DNA of 64,000 bases from Rhizobium leguminosarum (GTDB lineage: Bacteria > Pseudomonadota > Alphaproteobacteria > Rhizobiales > Rhizobiaceae), in assembly GCF_001679785.1 (NCBI RefSeq), contig NZ_CP016286.1, forward strand, positions 4,722,501 to 4,786,500, given 5' to 3'. Shown here piece after piece: positions 44,945-54,004 of this stretch. Position 1 is the stretch's first letter. The number at the start of each line of letters is the position of its first letter. A program made the position numbers and the translations under genes. Under the pieces are notes generated by a model. It saw nothing but the letters and a program-made list of their open reading frames with translations. It did not search any database and had not been told where the DNA came from.

Positions 44945-44958
44945 TGGAAACGTTGCCA
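44945..44958. promoter_or_regulatory. LacI-type operator 2
   Basis: TGGAAACGTTGCCA shares 13 of 14 bases with operator 1 and lies 17 bases before the aldolase start codon. The 54-base spacing is about five helical turns, which places both on the same face of DNA and would allow looping by a LacI tetramer. Confidence 0.7.
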
Positions 44959-44974
44959 TATTGGGAGGAAGCTG

Positions 44975-45799
44975 ATGAAATCCGCGCGGTTGAACCGACT
45001 TTTCGGCGTGTCTGGGAATTGTTTTGACGTTGCTATCGATCACGGCATGTTCAACGAACGGACCTTCCTCGCCGGCATCGAGAACATGAAGACGGCGATC
45101 GAGGTGATCGCGGACGCGGCGCCGGATGCCATTCAGCTCCCGCCGGGGACGGCACCCCTTCTGCAGGCGATCCCCGGCAAGCATCGTCCGGCACTGGTGC
45201 TGCGCACCGACATCGCCAACATCTATGGCAATCCTCTGCCGTCTCAGCTGTTTTCCGAGATGATCGACAGGGCGGTGGAACAGGGCGTTGCGTTGGATGC
45301 AGCCTGTGTCGTCGTCAATCTTTTGATGCTGCCGGACCAGCCGGAAGTCTACCGCGCCTGCGTGCGTAACGTGAACAGCCTGAAGCGCGAATGCGAGATC
45401 TACGGCATGCCGCTGATGGTCGAGCCGCTTGTCATGCAGGACAATTCCAAGGGCGCCTACATGGTCGATGGCGCGATCGACAAGATCCTGCCGCTTGTGC
45501 GCCAGGCGGCCGAACTCGGCGCCGATATCATCAAGGCCGACCCCTGCGACAATGTCGAGGAGTATCACCGTGTGGTCGAAATCGCCCAGGGCCTGCCGGT
45601 GCTCGTGCGCGGCGGCGGCCGCGTTTCGGATCAGGAAATCCTGATCCGCACCAAGCAGTTGATGGAGCAGGGCGCCCGTGGCATCGTCTATGGCCGCAAC
45701 GTCATCCAGCATCAAAATCCCGGCGGCATGACGCGGGCCTTGATGGCGATCGTCCATGACAAGGCTTCCGTCGAGCAAGCCTTGTTGCATATTGGCTGA
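44975..45799 (+). CDS. Class I aldolase, DeoC/FbaB/LsrF type
   Basis: The 274-residue TIM-barrel protein has an early DHG (22-24) and Lys187 in LGADIIKADP as the probable Schiff-base lysine, as in FbaB/LsrF-type aldolases. It should cleave or transfer a phosphorylated ketose or related compound. It heads the LacI-controlled operon with an isomerase and a kinase, which suggests cleavage of a ketose phosphate made by those enzymes. GGGAGGAA precedes ATG 44975. The exact substrate is not known. Confidence 0.8.
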   Translation: MKSARLNRLFGVSGNCFDVAIDHGMFNERTFLAGIENMKTAIEVIADAAPDAIQLPPGTAPLLQAIPGKHRPALVLRTDIANIYGNPLPSQLFSEMIDRAVEQGVALDAACVVVNLLMLPDQPEVYRACVRNVNSLKRECEIYGMPLMVEPLVMQDNSKGAYMVDGAIDKILPLVRQAAELGADIIKADPCDNVEEYHRVVEIAQGLPVLVRGGGRVSDQEILIRTKQLMEQGARGIVYGRNVIQHQNPGGMTRALMAIVHDKASVEQALLHIG

Positions 45800-45821
45800 C
45801 GCGCGTCTGGGAGGAGATGTC

Positions 45822-46976
45822 ATGACGAAAATATTCCGCTTCGGCGTCATCGGCTGCGGTCTTATGGGGCGCGAGTTCGCGAGTGCTGCGGCGCGCTGGC
45901 TGCATCTGGCCGATGTGAAGGCGCGACCCGAAATCGTCGCCGTCTGTGATACCAACGCGACGCTGCTCGACTGGTTCAGGGATCATGTGCCGACTGTTCG
46001 CCAGTTCACCGCCGACTATCAGGAGCTTCTGGCCAATCCCGAGGTCGATGCGGTCTATTGCGCTGTCCCGCATGTGCTGCACCAGCAATTCTACATCGAC
46101 ATCCTGAAGGCCGGAAAGCATCTTCTCGGGGAAAAGCCCTTCGGCATGGACGCCGCTCAGAACCGCGAAATCATGGCGGTTCTCGCCGAGCATCCCGAAC
46201 TCCTGGTCCGCTGTTCGTCGGAAATGCCTTTCTTCCCCGGCGCACAGAAGGTCATCGCGCTCGCAAAAAGCGGCGAGATGGGGGATATAATCGAAGTCGA
46301 GGCGGGTTTCCTGCACTCTTCGGATATCGACCGGCAGAAGCCGATCAACTGGAAGCGCATGGCCGATATCAATGGCGACTACGGTTGCATGGGTGATCTC
46401 GGCATGCATGTGCTGCACGTGCCGCTGCGTCTCGGCTGGCGCCCGACCACCCTGCACGCGCAATTGATCAAGAAGGTCACCGAACGTCCTGACGGCAAGG
46501 GCGGCATGTTGCCCTGCACGACCTGGGACAATGCCACGATCAGCAGCCGCGTGCGCGCCGGGGATCAGGATTTCCCGATGGTGCTGAAAACCTGGCGCAT
46601 CGCGCCCGGCGAATCCAACACCTGGTACATCCGCGTTCTCGGCATGAAGAAGAGCGCATTCTTCAGCACGAAGTCGCCGCGCCAGTGGCAGTGGATGGAT
46701 TATAATGGCGGTGCCCAGGCCTGGAGCACCGAGGATCTCGGCTATGGCTCGCTGTTTTCAGCCATCACAGGCAAGATCTTCGAATTCGGTTTTGCCGACG
46801 CCATACAGCAGATGTGGGCGGCCTTCGTCGATGAGCTTGCCGGCGGAAATGCCAACGGTTTCGGCTGCGCGACGCCGGCCGAGGCGCAGGCGCATCATGC
46901 GGTCCTGACGGCAGCCCTCAAATCCGGTCGCGAGGACGTCGTGGTACCGGTCGCCTATGACGGGGCGTCAGCCTGA
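45822..46976 (+). CDS. Gfo/Idh/MocA-family oxidoreductase
   Basis: The 384-residue protein has the N-terminal nucleotide-binding GVIGCGLMG and the EKP motif (104-106, LLGEKPFGMD) diagnostic of the family, followed by the C-terminal beta-sheet domain. Members oxidise or reduce sugars, inositols or their derivatives with NAD(P). Its position between the aldolase and the D-lyxose-isomerase-like gene places it in sugar catabolism; the substrate is unknown. Its stop overlaps the next start as TGATG. Confidence 0.87.
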   Translation: MTKIFRFGVIGCGLMGREFASAAARWLHLADVKARPEIVAVCDTNATLLDWFRDHVPTVRQFTADYQELLANPEVDAVYCAVPHVLHQQFYIDILKAGKHLLGEKPFGMDAAQNREIMAVLAEHPELLVRCSSEMPFFPGAQKVIALAKSGEMGDIIEVEAGFLHSSDIDRQKPINWKRMADINGDYGCMGDLGMHVLHVPLRLGWRPTTLHAQLIKKVTERPDGKGGMLPCTTWDNATISSRVRAGDQDFPMVLKTWRIAPGESNTWYIRVLGMKKSAFFSTKSPRQWQWMDYNGGAQAWSTEDLGYGSLFSAITGKIFEFGFADAIQQMWAAFVDELAGGNANGFGCATPAEAQAHHAVLTAALKSGREDVVVPVAYDGASA

Positions 46977-47647
46977 TGCAGCGCTCCGAGATCAACGCCG
47001 CGTTGCTGCGGGCAACCGAGACCCTCGAGCGCTGGCATTGGTCCCTGCCGGCATGGGGCTCCTGGACGGCGGCGGATTTTGCCGCTCATCCCGAGGCATC
47101 AGCCTATTTGCGCGCCCATCAGCTGGGTTGGGATGTCACCGATTTCGGCTCGAACCGGTTTGCCGAATGCGGTCTCGTGCTGTTCTGCCTGCGCAATGGC
47201 ATCGTTGAGGTCTTCGGTGAACGGACCTATGCCGAAAAGTTGCTCTTCGTTGGCGAAGGGCAGGTCACGCCGACGCACCGTCATGCCGCGAAGATGGAAG
47301 ACATCATCAATCGCGCCGGCGGCGATCTCGTCATCGAATTCGCCGCAACCGATGCCGATGGCAATGTGCTGAAGGATGATGTGACGGTTCCGGTAGACGG
47401 GCTGCCGCACCGGCTCGCGGCATGGGAACCGCTGATTCTCCAGCCCGGCCAGAGCGTGACGATCCGCACCGGGCTTTACCATCGCTTTTACGGCAGTAAA
47501 GCGGGCGGACCTGTCCTTGTCGGCGAGGTCAGCCAGGTCAACGACGACAACAGCGATAATTTCTTTCTGAAGCCGATCGGGCGCTTTGCCGCGATCGAGG
47601 AAGACGAGCCGCCGCTGAGACCCTTGTGGAACGAAGGAGTCAGCTGA
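46976..47647 (+). CDS. D-lyxose ketol-isomerase-like cupin protein
   Basis: The 223-residue cupin matches D-lyxose isomerase: THRHAAKMEDIINRAGGDLV provides His101, His103 and Glu108 as metal ligands, and His169 in TGLYHRFYG completes the site. Known members interconvert D-lyxose and D-xylulose, or D-mannose and D-fructose. It overlaps the genes before and after it by TGATG, so it belongs to one tightly coupled operon with a PfkB kinase. Confidence 0.82.
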   Translation: MQRSEINAALLRATETLERWHWSLPAWGSWTAADFAAHPEASAYLRAHQLGWDVTDFGSNRFAECGLVLFCLRNGIVEVFGERTYAEKLLFVGEGQVTPTHRHAAKMEDIINRAGGDLVIEFAATDADGNVLKDDVTVPVDGLPHRLAAWEPLILQPGQSVTIRTGLYHRFYGSKAGGPVLVGEVSQVNDDNSDNFFLKPIGRFAAIEEDEPPLRPLWNEGVS

Positions 47648-48705
47648 TGCGAGCCGGGGAGGAGGTTTGCGATCGCGACAGTCAGAAGCAGGGCGGCATC
47701 GTTTGCGCGGGAAACTTCATCGTCGATCGCGTCCACACCCTGTCCTATTGGCCCGAACAGGGCAATCTCGCCCATATCCTGCACCAGGATCTCGGCGTGG
47801 GGGGCGGGGCGGCCAATGTCGTCACCGATCTGGCCTCGCTTGGATTTCCGGGAAAGCTGGCGGCGGCGGGATGCATCGGCGCCGATCAGGACGGAGAAAT
47901 CGTCAAGGCCCGCCTTGCACTTGCCGGCGTCGATGTCGGTGGGCTGACGGCGCTTGCCGACCGGGTGACGGCGCATACGCATGTCATGAATGTGCCCGGC
48001 CAGAACCGGACCTTCTTCTATCATGGCGGCGCCAACGATGCCGTCACGGATGAGCTTGTCTCACCAGCAGCCTTCGCCAAGGCCGGCTATCGGCTGTTCT
48101 ATCTCGGTTATCTCATGCTGTTGCCGGGTCTCGACCGAATAGGTCCCGACGGTCGTTCGGGAGCGTCGCGCCTGCTGGAAGCGGCGCGCCGCGCCGGGCT
48201 TACGACCTGCGTGGATTTCGTATCGAGCGAAGACCCGGAATTTGCGGCCAAGGTCGGCGTCGCTCTGCCCTTCTGTGATTATCTGATCATCAACGAGATG
48301 GAGGCGGGTCGGGCAACCGGCGTGATCGTTCGCGATGAGAAGGGAGACTTGATCGAGGCGGGGCTTCTGGAAGCGGGCGAGCGCCTGCTTGCCGCAGGCG
48401 TCACCAAGGGCGCGATCATCCACGCACCGGAAACCTGCTTCTGGTTTGCGCCTGGCGCTTCCCCGATCATCACGCGCTCACGACCTGTCGATCCCGACGA
48501 CATCGTCAGTACCGTCGGCGCAGGGGACGCTTTCTGCGCCGCCGTGCTCTATGGCCTGCATGAGAATTGGCCTGTCGAGCATATCTGCGCCGTCGCCCAT
48601 GCCGCAGCTGGGCGCTGCCTTAAGGGTGCGACGGCCACCGATGGTATCCCCGACATGTCTATTCTTCTTCGCGAGGCGAAGGAGACGAACCCGCAATCCG
48701 CTTAG
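47647..48705 (+). CDS. PfkB-family carbohydrate kinase
   Basis: The 352-residue PfkB kinase has the GGGAANVVTDLASLGFPG substrate-binding region and the C-terminal STVGAGDAFCAAVLYGL with its catalytic Asp. It differs from the kinase at 41043 and is coupled by TGATG to the D-lyxose-isomerase-like gene. With that isomerase and the class I aldolase it suggests isomerise-phosphorylate-cleave catabolism of a pentose or hexose (inference). Substrate and phosphorylation position unknown. Confidence 0.84.
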   Translation: MRAGEEVCDRDSQKQGGIVCAGNFIVDRVHTLSYWPEQGNLAHILHQDLGVGGGAANVVTDLASLGFPGKLAAAGCIGADQDGEIVKARLALAGVDVGGLTALADRVTAHTHVMNVPGQNRTFFYHGGANDAVTDELVSPAAFAKAGYRLFYLGYLMLLPGLDRIGPDGRSGASRLLEAARRAGLTTCVDFVSSEDPEFAAKVGVALPFCDYLIINEMEAGRATGVIVRDEKGDLIEAGLLEAGERLLAAGVTKGAIIHAPETCFWFAPGASPIITRSRPVDPDDIVSTVGAGDAFCAAVLYGLHENWPVEHICAVAHAAAGRCLKGATATDGIPDMSILLREAKETNPQSA

Positions 48706-48769
48706 CCCATTGGCGTCGCCTCAGGAGGGCGGCTCCGATCATCGTTCAGTCAAAAGGGGAGGAGCAAAC

Positions 48770-48844
48770 ATGAAGCTATTCATTATGGCAGCCGCGCACG
48801 GCACCTTTGCCGATTCAGACGCGACCGGGGAGCCAGTGCGATGA
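48770..48844 (+). CDS. 24-codon leader-like ORF coupled to the frameshifted SDR
   Basis: ATG at 48770 has a strong ribosome binding site (GGGGAGGAG, about five bases upstream) and opens 24 codons (start KLFIMAAAHGTF). Its TGA at 48842-48844 overlaps the SDR ATG at 48841 as ATGA, so ribosomes could pass directly to the SDR. I do not recognise the peptide; it may be a leader or simply the remnant of a longer gene. Confidence 0.5.
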   Translation: MKLFIMAAAHGTFADSDATGEPVR

Positions 48845-49628
48845 CATATGCGGAAACGGCGCGGCTCTCCGGCAAGGTGGCATTGGTCACGGGGGAGCGA
48901 GCGGCATCGGCAAGGCAGTATGCGAACGCTTCGCCGCCGAAGGCGCGAGGGTTGTCGTGGCGGACCTCGACGGTGAACGATGCGCGCGGGTGGCGGAAGC
49001 GATCGGCCTTGATGCCTGGGATGTGGCGCTTGACGTGACCAGCCAGGACAGCATCGAAGAAGCTGTACGCTTCACTATCGCCACCGCCGGTCAGATCGAC
49101 ATCCTGGTCAACGCCGCAGGCATTTACGAGGTCGAGTCCATCCTGGAAATATCCCGGGAACGAACCGCTAGGGTATTTCAGGTCAATATCGAAGGCCTGA
49201 TCTTCATGACGCAGGCCGTTGCCCGGCACATGGTGGAGAGAGGGGAAGGTGGACGCATCATCAACTTCTCGTCCCAGGCGGGGCGTCGGGGCGAAGGACC
49301 GGCTGTGGCTTACTGCGCTTCCAAGGCGGCCGTCATCAGCATCACGCAAAGCTGCGCTCTGGAGCTGATCCGTTACGGCATCAACGTCAACGCCATCGCT
49401 CCCGGCGTCGTCGATACGCCGATGTGGGACGTCGTCGATGCAAAACTCGGGAGCCGGGAAGGTTTGAAACCCGGTGACGTCAAGCGCCGCGTGGCGGCCG
49501 CCGTTCCCGCCGGACGATTTGGCGCCCCCCAAGAGCAAGCTGCCATGGCGGCCTTCCTGGCCGGGCCTGATGCAGCATATATCGTAGCGCAGTGCTACAA
49601 TGTCGATGGCGGCAATGTCATGAGCTGA
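48841..49628 (+). pseudogene. Sorbitol/L-iditol dehydrogenase-like SDR, frameshifted at a G5 run
   Basis: The first 18 codons (TYAETARLSGKVALVTG) match the N-terminus of polyol SDRs such as SmoS of Rhodobacter. Then a run of five G bases (48891-48895) breaks the TGxxxGIG motif; one more G would continue into GASGIGKAVCERFAAEGARV. The rest is intact in the next frame: catalytic NFSSQAGRRGEG and YCASKAAVIS, and the SmoS-like end YIVAQCYNVDGGN. As read, no full-length enzyme is made. If the G is a sequencing loss, the gene is whole. Confidence 0.82.
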
Positions 49629-49716
49629 GCGTTTGGGCCGCGTCGCGGGCGTATAATCCCGCAAGGCGGCTTCATCAGCACGATAGGCAATCGAACTTGA
49701 GGTCTGGAGGAGTGGA

Positions 49717-50724
49717 ATGAGGGCTGTACGTTTGGAGACGATCGGGTCTTTGACCATGCGCAGCGTCGAGAAGCCGGTTGCCGGGCCGGGCGAGCTGCTT
49801 GTCCGGGTTGCAGTGGCCGGCATCTGCGGGTCCGATCGCCACATGTACAAGGGCGAATATCCGACAGCGATCCCCGTGACGCTGGGCCACGAATTCTGCG
49901 GCATAGTCGAAGCGATCGGCGATACCGTCACCCGCTTTACCGGCGGTGAGCTTGTGACGGTCGACCCGAATATCTCCTGCGGCACCTGTCGGGCCTGCGC
50001 GCAGGCGCGGCCGAACTTGTGCGAGAGCTTGACCGCCATCGGCGTGACACGGGATGGCGGCTTTGCCGAATATGTGGCGGTGCCGCACGCGCAAGCCTTC
50101 ATACTGCCGGCTGACCTCGACCCCGTTCACGGCGCCTTCAGTGAACCGCTGGCCTGCTGTATCCACGCCATCGACAAGGCAAGGATTCGTCCCGGCGACA
50201 GCGTCGCGATCCTCGGCGGGGGCGTGATCGGCCTGCTCATGGTGCAACTGGCCCGCCTGGCTGGGGCAGGCGAGATCATTTTGATCACGCGGCAGCAATC
50301 GAGACGCCAAACCGCTCTGCGCCTGGGGGCGACGCACGCCTTCGACCCGGCCTCAGAAACAATCGCTTCCGTTCGAGAGGTCACCAAAGGCGGCGCCGAC
50401 GTAGTCATCGAGTGCGCCGGCGTCAGCGACACGCTGCAAACCGGTCTGAAAATGGCGCGGCGCGGTGGTACCTTCGTGCTTTTTGGGGTGACGCCGGCGG
50501 GTGTCGAGGTGCCGGTTCTGCCCTTCGACCTGCTGGTAAACGAAGTCGATATCAGGCCGGCCTACCTCAACCCCTTCACCCATTCGCGGGCTGCGGCGAT
50601 GGTCGCGAGCGGGGCGTTGGAACTGGACGCATTGGTCACCAAAACCATCGGTCTCGAGGAGGTCGCCGACGTGGTGGGCAACACGCCGTTGCCAGGCGAG
50701 ATCAAGGTCATCGTCCGGCCCTAG
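49717..50724 (+). CDS. Zinc-dependent alcohol/polyol dehydrogenase
   Basis: The 335-residue medium-chain dehydrogenase has catalytic zinc ligands Cys37 (GICGSDRH) and His58-Glu59 (GHEF), and the four structural cysteines Cys88, Cys91, Cys94 and Cys102. The Rossmann GGGVIGLLM follows. It resembles sorbitol or threonine dehydrogenases and probably oxidises a polyol in the LacI operon. GGAGG precedes the ATG. A LacI repressor gene follows, convergent. Confidence 0.88.
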   Translation: MRAVRLETIGSLTMRSVEKPVAGPGELLVRVAVAGICGSDRHMYKGEYPTAIPVTLGHEFCGIVEAIGDTVTRFTGGELVTVDPNISCGTCRACAQARPNLCESLTAIGVTRDGGFAEYVAVPHAQAFILPADLDPVHGAFSEPLACCIHAIDKARIRPGDSVAILGGGVIGLLMVQLARLAGAGEIILITRQQSRRQTALRLGATHAFDPASETIASVREVTKGGADVVIECAGVSDTLQTGLKMARRGGTFVLFGVTPAGVEVPVLPFDLLVNEVDIRPAYLNPFTHSRAAAMVASGALELDALVTKTIGLEEVADVVGNTPLPGEIKVIVRP

Positions 50725-50765
50725 CTTTGCGTGCGCCTAGCTGGCTGTCAGGCCACACCACCTGC

Positions 50766-51785
50766 TCAGCTGCGGACGGGGCCGGTGGAATCGCGCTCGA
50801 TCAGCGTGACCGGCACTTTTACGATCGCGCCTTGCCGAGATTCGTCTCCTGTTGGGTGCTCCTCGATCAGCGCTTCCAACAGCCGTGCTGCCTGCTGTCC
50901 GACATCGCGGATCGGCTGCGCGACCGTGGTCAGCCGTGGAAAGACATAGGCTGCCTCCGGCAGATCGTCGAAGCCGACGACCGAATAGTCGCCCGGAACG
51001 GAAAATCCGCGATCCTGGATGGCATGGATTGCGGCAATCGCCGAAACGTCGGTCGTGCCGATGATCGCGGTGACCTCAGGTCGAGACGCCAGCAATTCCC
51101 GCGCCAGGCGGTAGGTCTCTGCAAAACTGTGCTCTTCGGCCATCGCCACGATGGCAGGCGCGATGGCGTCTTTCGCCATCTCGGCCGTGATGCCTTGAAG
51201 GCGAAGCTGGATCGGCTGGCTGTGGGCCGGCGCGCCGACAATGGCGATCGCCCGGTGGCCGAGGTCGATCAGATGGCGCGCCATCAGCCGCCCGCCTTCC
51301 TCGTGATCGGCCATCACAGCGTCGTCGGCGATGCCGCTCAGCTCGCGGTCAATGGCAATGATCGGAATGCCAGCGTCCCGCAGCACCCCGAAATGCTCGA
51401 TGCTGCCGAAGGCGCTCGCCACGATGACGCCATCGACGCGCTGGGCGAGCAGCATGGAGATGTAGCGCACCTCGTGGTCCATATTTTCCGCCGTGCTGCA
51501 GATCAGCGTCTGATAGCCGTGCTGGAACAGTTCCTGTTCGATCGCATGGGCGAGGATGCCGAAGAAAGGCACCTCGATCGACGGCAGCATCAGCCCGATC
51601 ATCCGGCTTGGTGCACCGCGCAGCATACGGGCACCCTTGCTGGGCGTGTAGTTCAGCGTTCGGATAGCCGCCTCGACCCGCTCCCTGAGCTCAGGCGAGG
51701 CATAACCGCTGTTGTTGAGCACGCGCGAGACCGAAGAGACTGACGTTCCTGCAAGTTTAGCGATATGTCGGATGCTGGTCGTCAC
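50766..51785 (-). CDS. LacI-family transcriptional repressor
   Basis: The 339-residue protein has a LacI helix-turn-helix (SIRHIAKLAGTSVSSVSRVL and NNSGYASPELRERVEAA) and a periplasmic-binding-protein-like sensor domain ending in the dimer/tetramer region. It is divergent from nothing and convergent with the zinc dehydrogenase. The two LacI-type operators at 44891 and 44945 upstream of the aldolase operon are its probable targets (inference). Inducer unknown. Confidence 0.88.
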   Translation of the reverse strand: MTTSIRHIAKLAGTSVSSVSRVLNNSGYASPELRERVEAAIRTLNYTPSKGARMLRGAPSRMIGLMLPSIEVPFFGILAHAIEQELFQHGYQTLICSTAENMDHEVRYISMLLAQRVDGVIVASAFGSIEHFGVLRDAGIPIIAIDRELSGIADDAVMADHEEGGRLMARHLIDLGHRAIAIVGAPAHSQPIQLRLQGITAEMAKDAIAPAIVAMAEEHSFAETYRLARELLASRPEVTAIIGTTDVSAIAAIHAIQDRGFSVPGDYSVVGFDDLPEAAYVFPRLTTVAQPIRDVGQQAARLLEALIEEHPTGDESRQGAIVKVPVTLIERDSTGPVRS

Positions 51786-51803
51786 GTGCTCGCATTTCTT
51801 TCT

Positions 51804-51848
51804 CTACAGCGCCGCGCGTCTTTTCAAACGCGCAAAAGACGCTAGCAC
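51804..51848. repeat. Imperfect family D palindrome
   Basis: CTACAGCGCCGCGCGTCTTT begins a reverse-oriented, decayed copy of the element at 35009-35052, with the GCGCGTCTTTT and AAAAGACGC arms still pairing in part. It lies upstream of the LacI gene. Confidence 0.5.
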
Positions 51849-52031
51849 AGGAGCGGTCGAACATTCATGAGACGGGCTGCTGAAGTTCACCTTCATTTCA
51901 TCATCCACTAGATCACTAGCGGCACGCCGCATCAAGCGCGCCGCTATTTGAGAACGTCTGCCGTTCGTGACAAGCTTCAGCTTGAGAGCTACAGGATAGA
52001 GCCCGATCGATAGCAGCCCGTTGAGCGGACC

Positions 52032-52685
52032 ATGATGAACGACACTGTCCTCCTGTTTCACGGCATTGCCCGGACGAAGAAAAGCATGGCGAGGCTCGCC
52101 GGCTTCCTGTCCGGCCACGGTTATCGGGTTGTGAATGTCGGTTACCCCTCCACCAAGTTTTCGATCAGCGACCTCGTCGACACCATCCGACCAGAGATCG
52201 ATGGCGCTGCGATGGAGGCAGGCGACGGCCGGGTCCATTTCGTCGGTTATTCGATGGGTGGGCTGATCATCCGTGCTTTTCTCACGCGTTATCGCCCAGC
52301 CAATTTGGGCAGAGTGGTCATGGTCGGAACGCCGAACAACGGCAGTCAGATTGCCGATTTCCTCAAGAACTGGCCACTATACAGAAAGTACTATGGACCG
52401 GCGGGGCAGCAGCTGATTACCGATCAAACCGCCATGACAGAGCTGTTCGGCACTGTGGATTATGAACTTGGCATCATTGCCGGGAATCGGACCATCGACC
52501 CGGTCTCTTCGCTTATCATTGGCGTCAGGGTTCCGAATGATGGAAAGGTTTCGGTGGAGAGCACGCGCCTCGACGGCGCGGCAGCGCATATCGTCATTCC
52601 GGCAAACCACACTTTCTTGCCCGTCAACAAGATGATGTGGAGCCAGACTCTGTCGTTTTTGAAAGATGGGCGGTTTACAAGCTGA
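52032..52685 (+). CDS. Alpha/beta-hydrolase (lipase-like)
   Basis: The 217-residue protein has an oxyanion-hole LLFHGIARTKKSM near the N-terminus, the nucleophile elbow VGYSMGG (Ser74) and a late NHTFLPVN that could supply the catalytic His. It resembles short lipase or PGAP1-like hydrolases. No signal peptide is seen, so it is probably cytoplasmic. It starts the 52-57 kb surface-polysaccharide-like group, but its link to that group is only positional. Confidence 0.78.
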   Translation: MMNDTVLLFHGIARTKKSMARLAGFLSGHGYRVVNVGYPSTKFSISDLVDTIRPEIDGAAMEAGDGRVHFVGYSMGGLIIRAFLTRYRPANLGRVVMVGTPNNGSQIADFLKNWPLYRKYYGPAGQQLITDQTAMTELFGTVDYELGIIAGNRTIDPVSSLIIGVRVPNDGKVSVESTRLDGAAAHIVIPANHTFLPVNKMMWSQTLSFLKDGRFTS

Positions 52686-52759
52686 ATTTCCAAATATTCA
52701 AACATCCGCCACATGCCCTCTGCTTAATTCCCCGCGGCACCGGTATCGAAGGAAATGTA

Positions 52760-53905
52760 ATGACCGCCATCCTGCGAAAGAAAGTTCACGGCGCGTCTAC
52801 ACGCGGACAGGTCATCGATGGTGCGCCCGATGTCGGCGTCGCCTATCAGGTGTTTTCCGATACGGTGATCGAAGACGTTATCGTCAAGAATTCTCCCCGA
52901 GGCTTCAAATTTCACAATGGCAATAATCTCACCGTCAGGCGCTGTGAAACGGAGAATGTGAACGGCGACGGCATCTACCTGACGAAGACGACGCACGTGT
53001 TGCTGGAGAATAATCGCATCGGCGCGGCCCCGGGCGAGGGAGCAGACTGCTGCCAGTTCGCCTATCAAAACAGCGACGACAATATCAGCTCCGATATCGT
53101 GATCCGCGGCAACCTCTTCCTGCAGTCGCCGGCGAGCGCATCGAACAAGGGCGCGCTGGTCTGCGACAAAACGCGAAAATACCTGGTCGAGTACAATTTC
53201 ATCGGCGGCAAGAATTTCTCCTTTTCGTCGATCGGCGATGACGCCGTGGTGCGCAGCAACATCATGCGCGATGGCAGGATGAATGACTATTCCTTCGGCT
53301 ACGGCGTCGGCGACAAGGCCGACCACTCCGGCCATCACATTTATGACAACTGGATCGAGAACACCAACCGTGGCGTCAGCCTGAGCGGCTTTTCGGATCA
53401 GGAGCTGGCATTTCGCAAAGACATCGATATTCACGACAACGTCATTAGCCAATGCGACATCGCGTTCTTCGCCAACCGTCGGTGGTCCGGCAGCTTCCGG
53501 CGCAACATATTTCTGCGGTGCGAACAGGACATCGTTCTCAAGGGAAACGGCAAAGCGACTGCGGGTGATATCGATGGCAACTATCGCAACGATGGCAGCT
53601 TTCTGAATGTCACCCCGCCGCCGCTTCGCTTCAAGCCTGACGGCAACGCTTCCGTTGCCTCCGGCGAATGGACATCCGAGCCCGACGAAATCCGCATCCA
53701 GTGGCGTAACAAGGGCATCGATATCCCAGGCGCCAACCGGCCCTCGATCGCGGTTGAGCCCGGCATGGAATTGTCATGCGTCCTGCTGGCCCGCAAGGCG
53801 CAGAACTGGATGCTGGCGATCGCTGAGACTGCCTATGACGATTTCACGCCGCGCACATGGCAGGAACACATGCTGCCTTGGCGCAAGCGCTATCTCTCGA
53901 TTTAA
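52760..53905 (+). CDS. Right-handed parallel beta-helix repeat protein
   Basis: The 381-residue protein is built of regular parallel-beta-helix turns: NSPRGFKFHNGNNLTVRRCE, TENVNGDGIYLTKTTHVLLE and DIDIHDNVISQCDIAFFANR. Such folds occur in polysaccharide lyases and hydrolases and some surface proteins. No catalytic triad or signal peptide is evident, so enzyme action and secretion are uncertain. AAGGA precedes ATG 52760. It follows the hydrolase in the same direction. Confidence 0.75.
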   Translation: MTAILRKKVHGASTRGQVIDGAPDVGVAYQVFSDTVIEDVIVKNSPRGFKFHNGNNLTVRRCETENVNGDGIYLTKTTHVLLENNRIGAAPGEGADCCQFAYQNSDDNISSDIVIRGNLFLQSPASASNKGALVCDKTRKYLVEYNFIGGKNFSFSSIGDDAVVRSNIMRDGRMNDYSFGYGVGDKADHSGHHIYDNWIENTNRGVSLSGFSDQELAFRKDIDIHDNVISQCDIAFFANRRWSGSFRRNIFLRCEQDIVLKGNGKATAGDIDGNYRNDGSFLNVTPPPLRFKPDGNASVASGEWTSEPDEIRIQWRNKGIDIPGANRPSIAVEPGMELSCVLLARKAQNWMLAIAETAYDDFTPRTWQEHMLPWRKRYLSI

Positions 53906-53935
53906 TCGGCGTATCGCTTGGCTGCACGACGATTA

Positions 53936-53974
53936 GAGCGCTGTGCGTCCTTTCGGACGCACAAAAGGCGCTCC
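53936..53974. repeat. Family D-like palindrome
   Basis: GAGCGCTGTGCGTCC and its partner GGACGCACAAAAGGCGCTC form a stem-loop resembling the family D element. It lies between the beta-helix gene and the convergent acyltransferase gene. Confidence 0.55.
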
Positions 53975-54004
53975 AACTCTCTCAATCCTCGCATCGCGCC
54001 AAAA

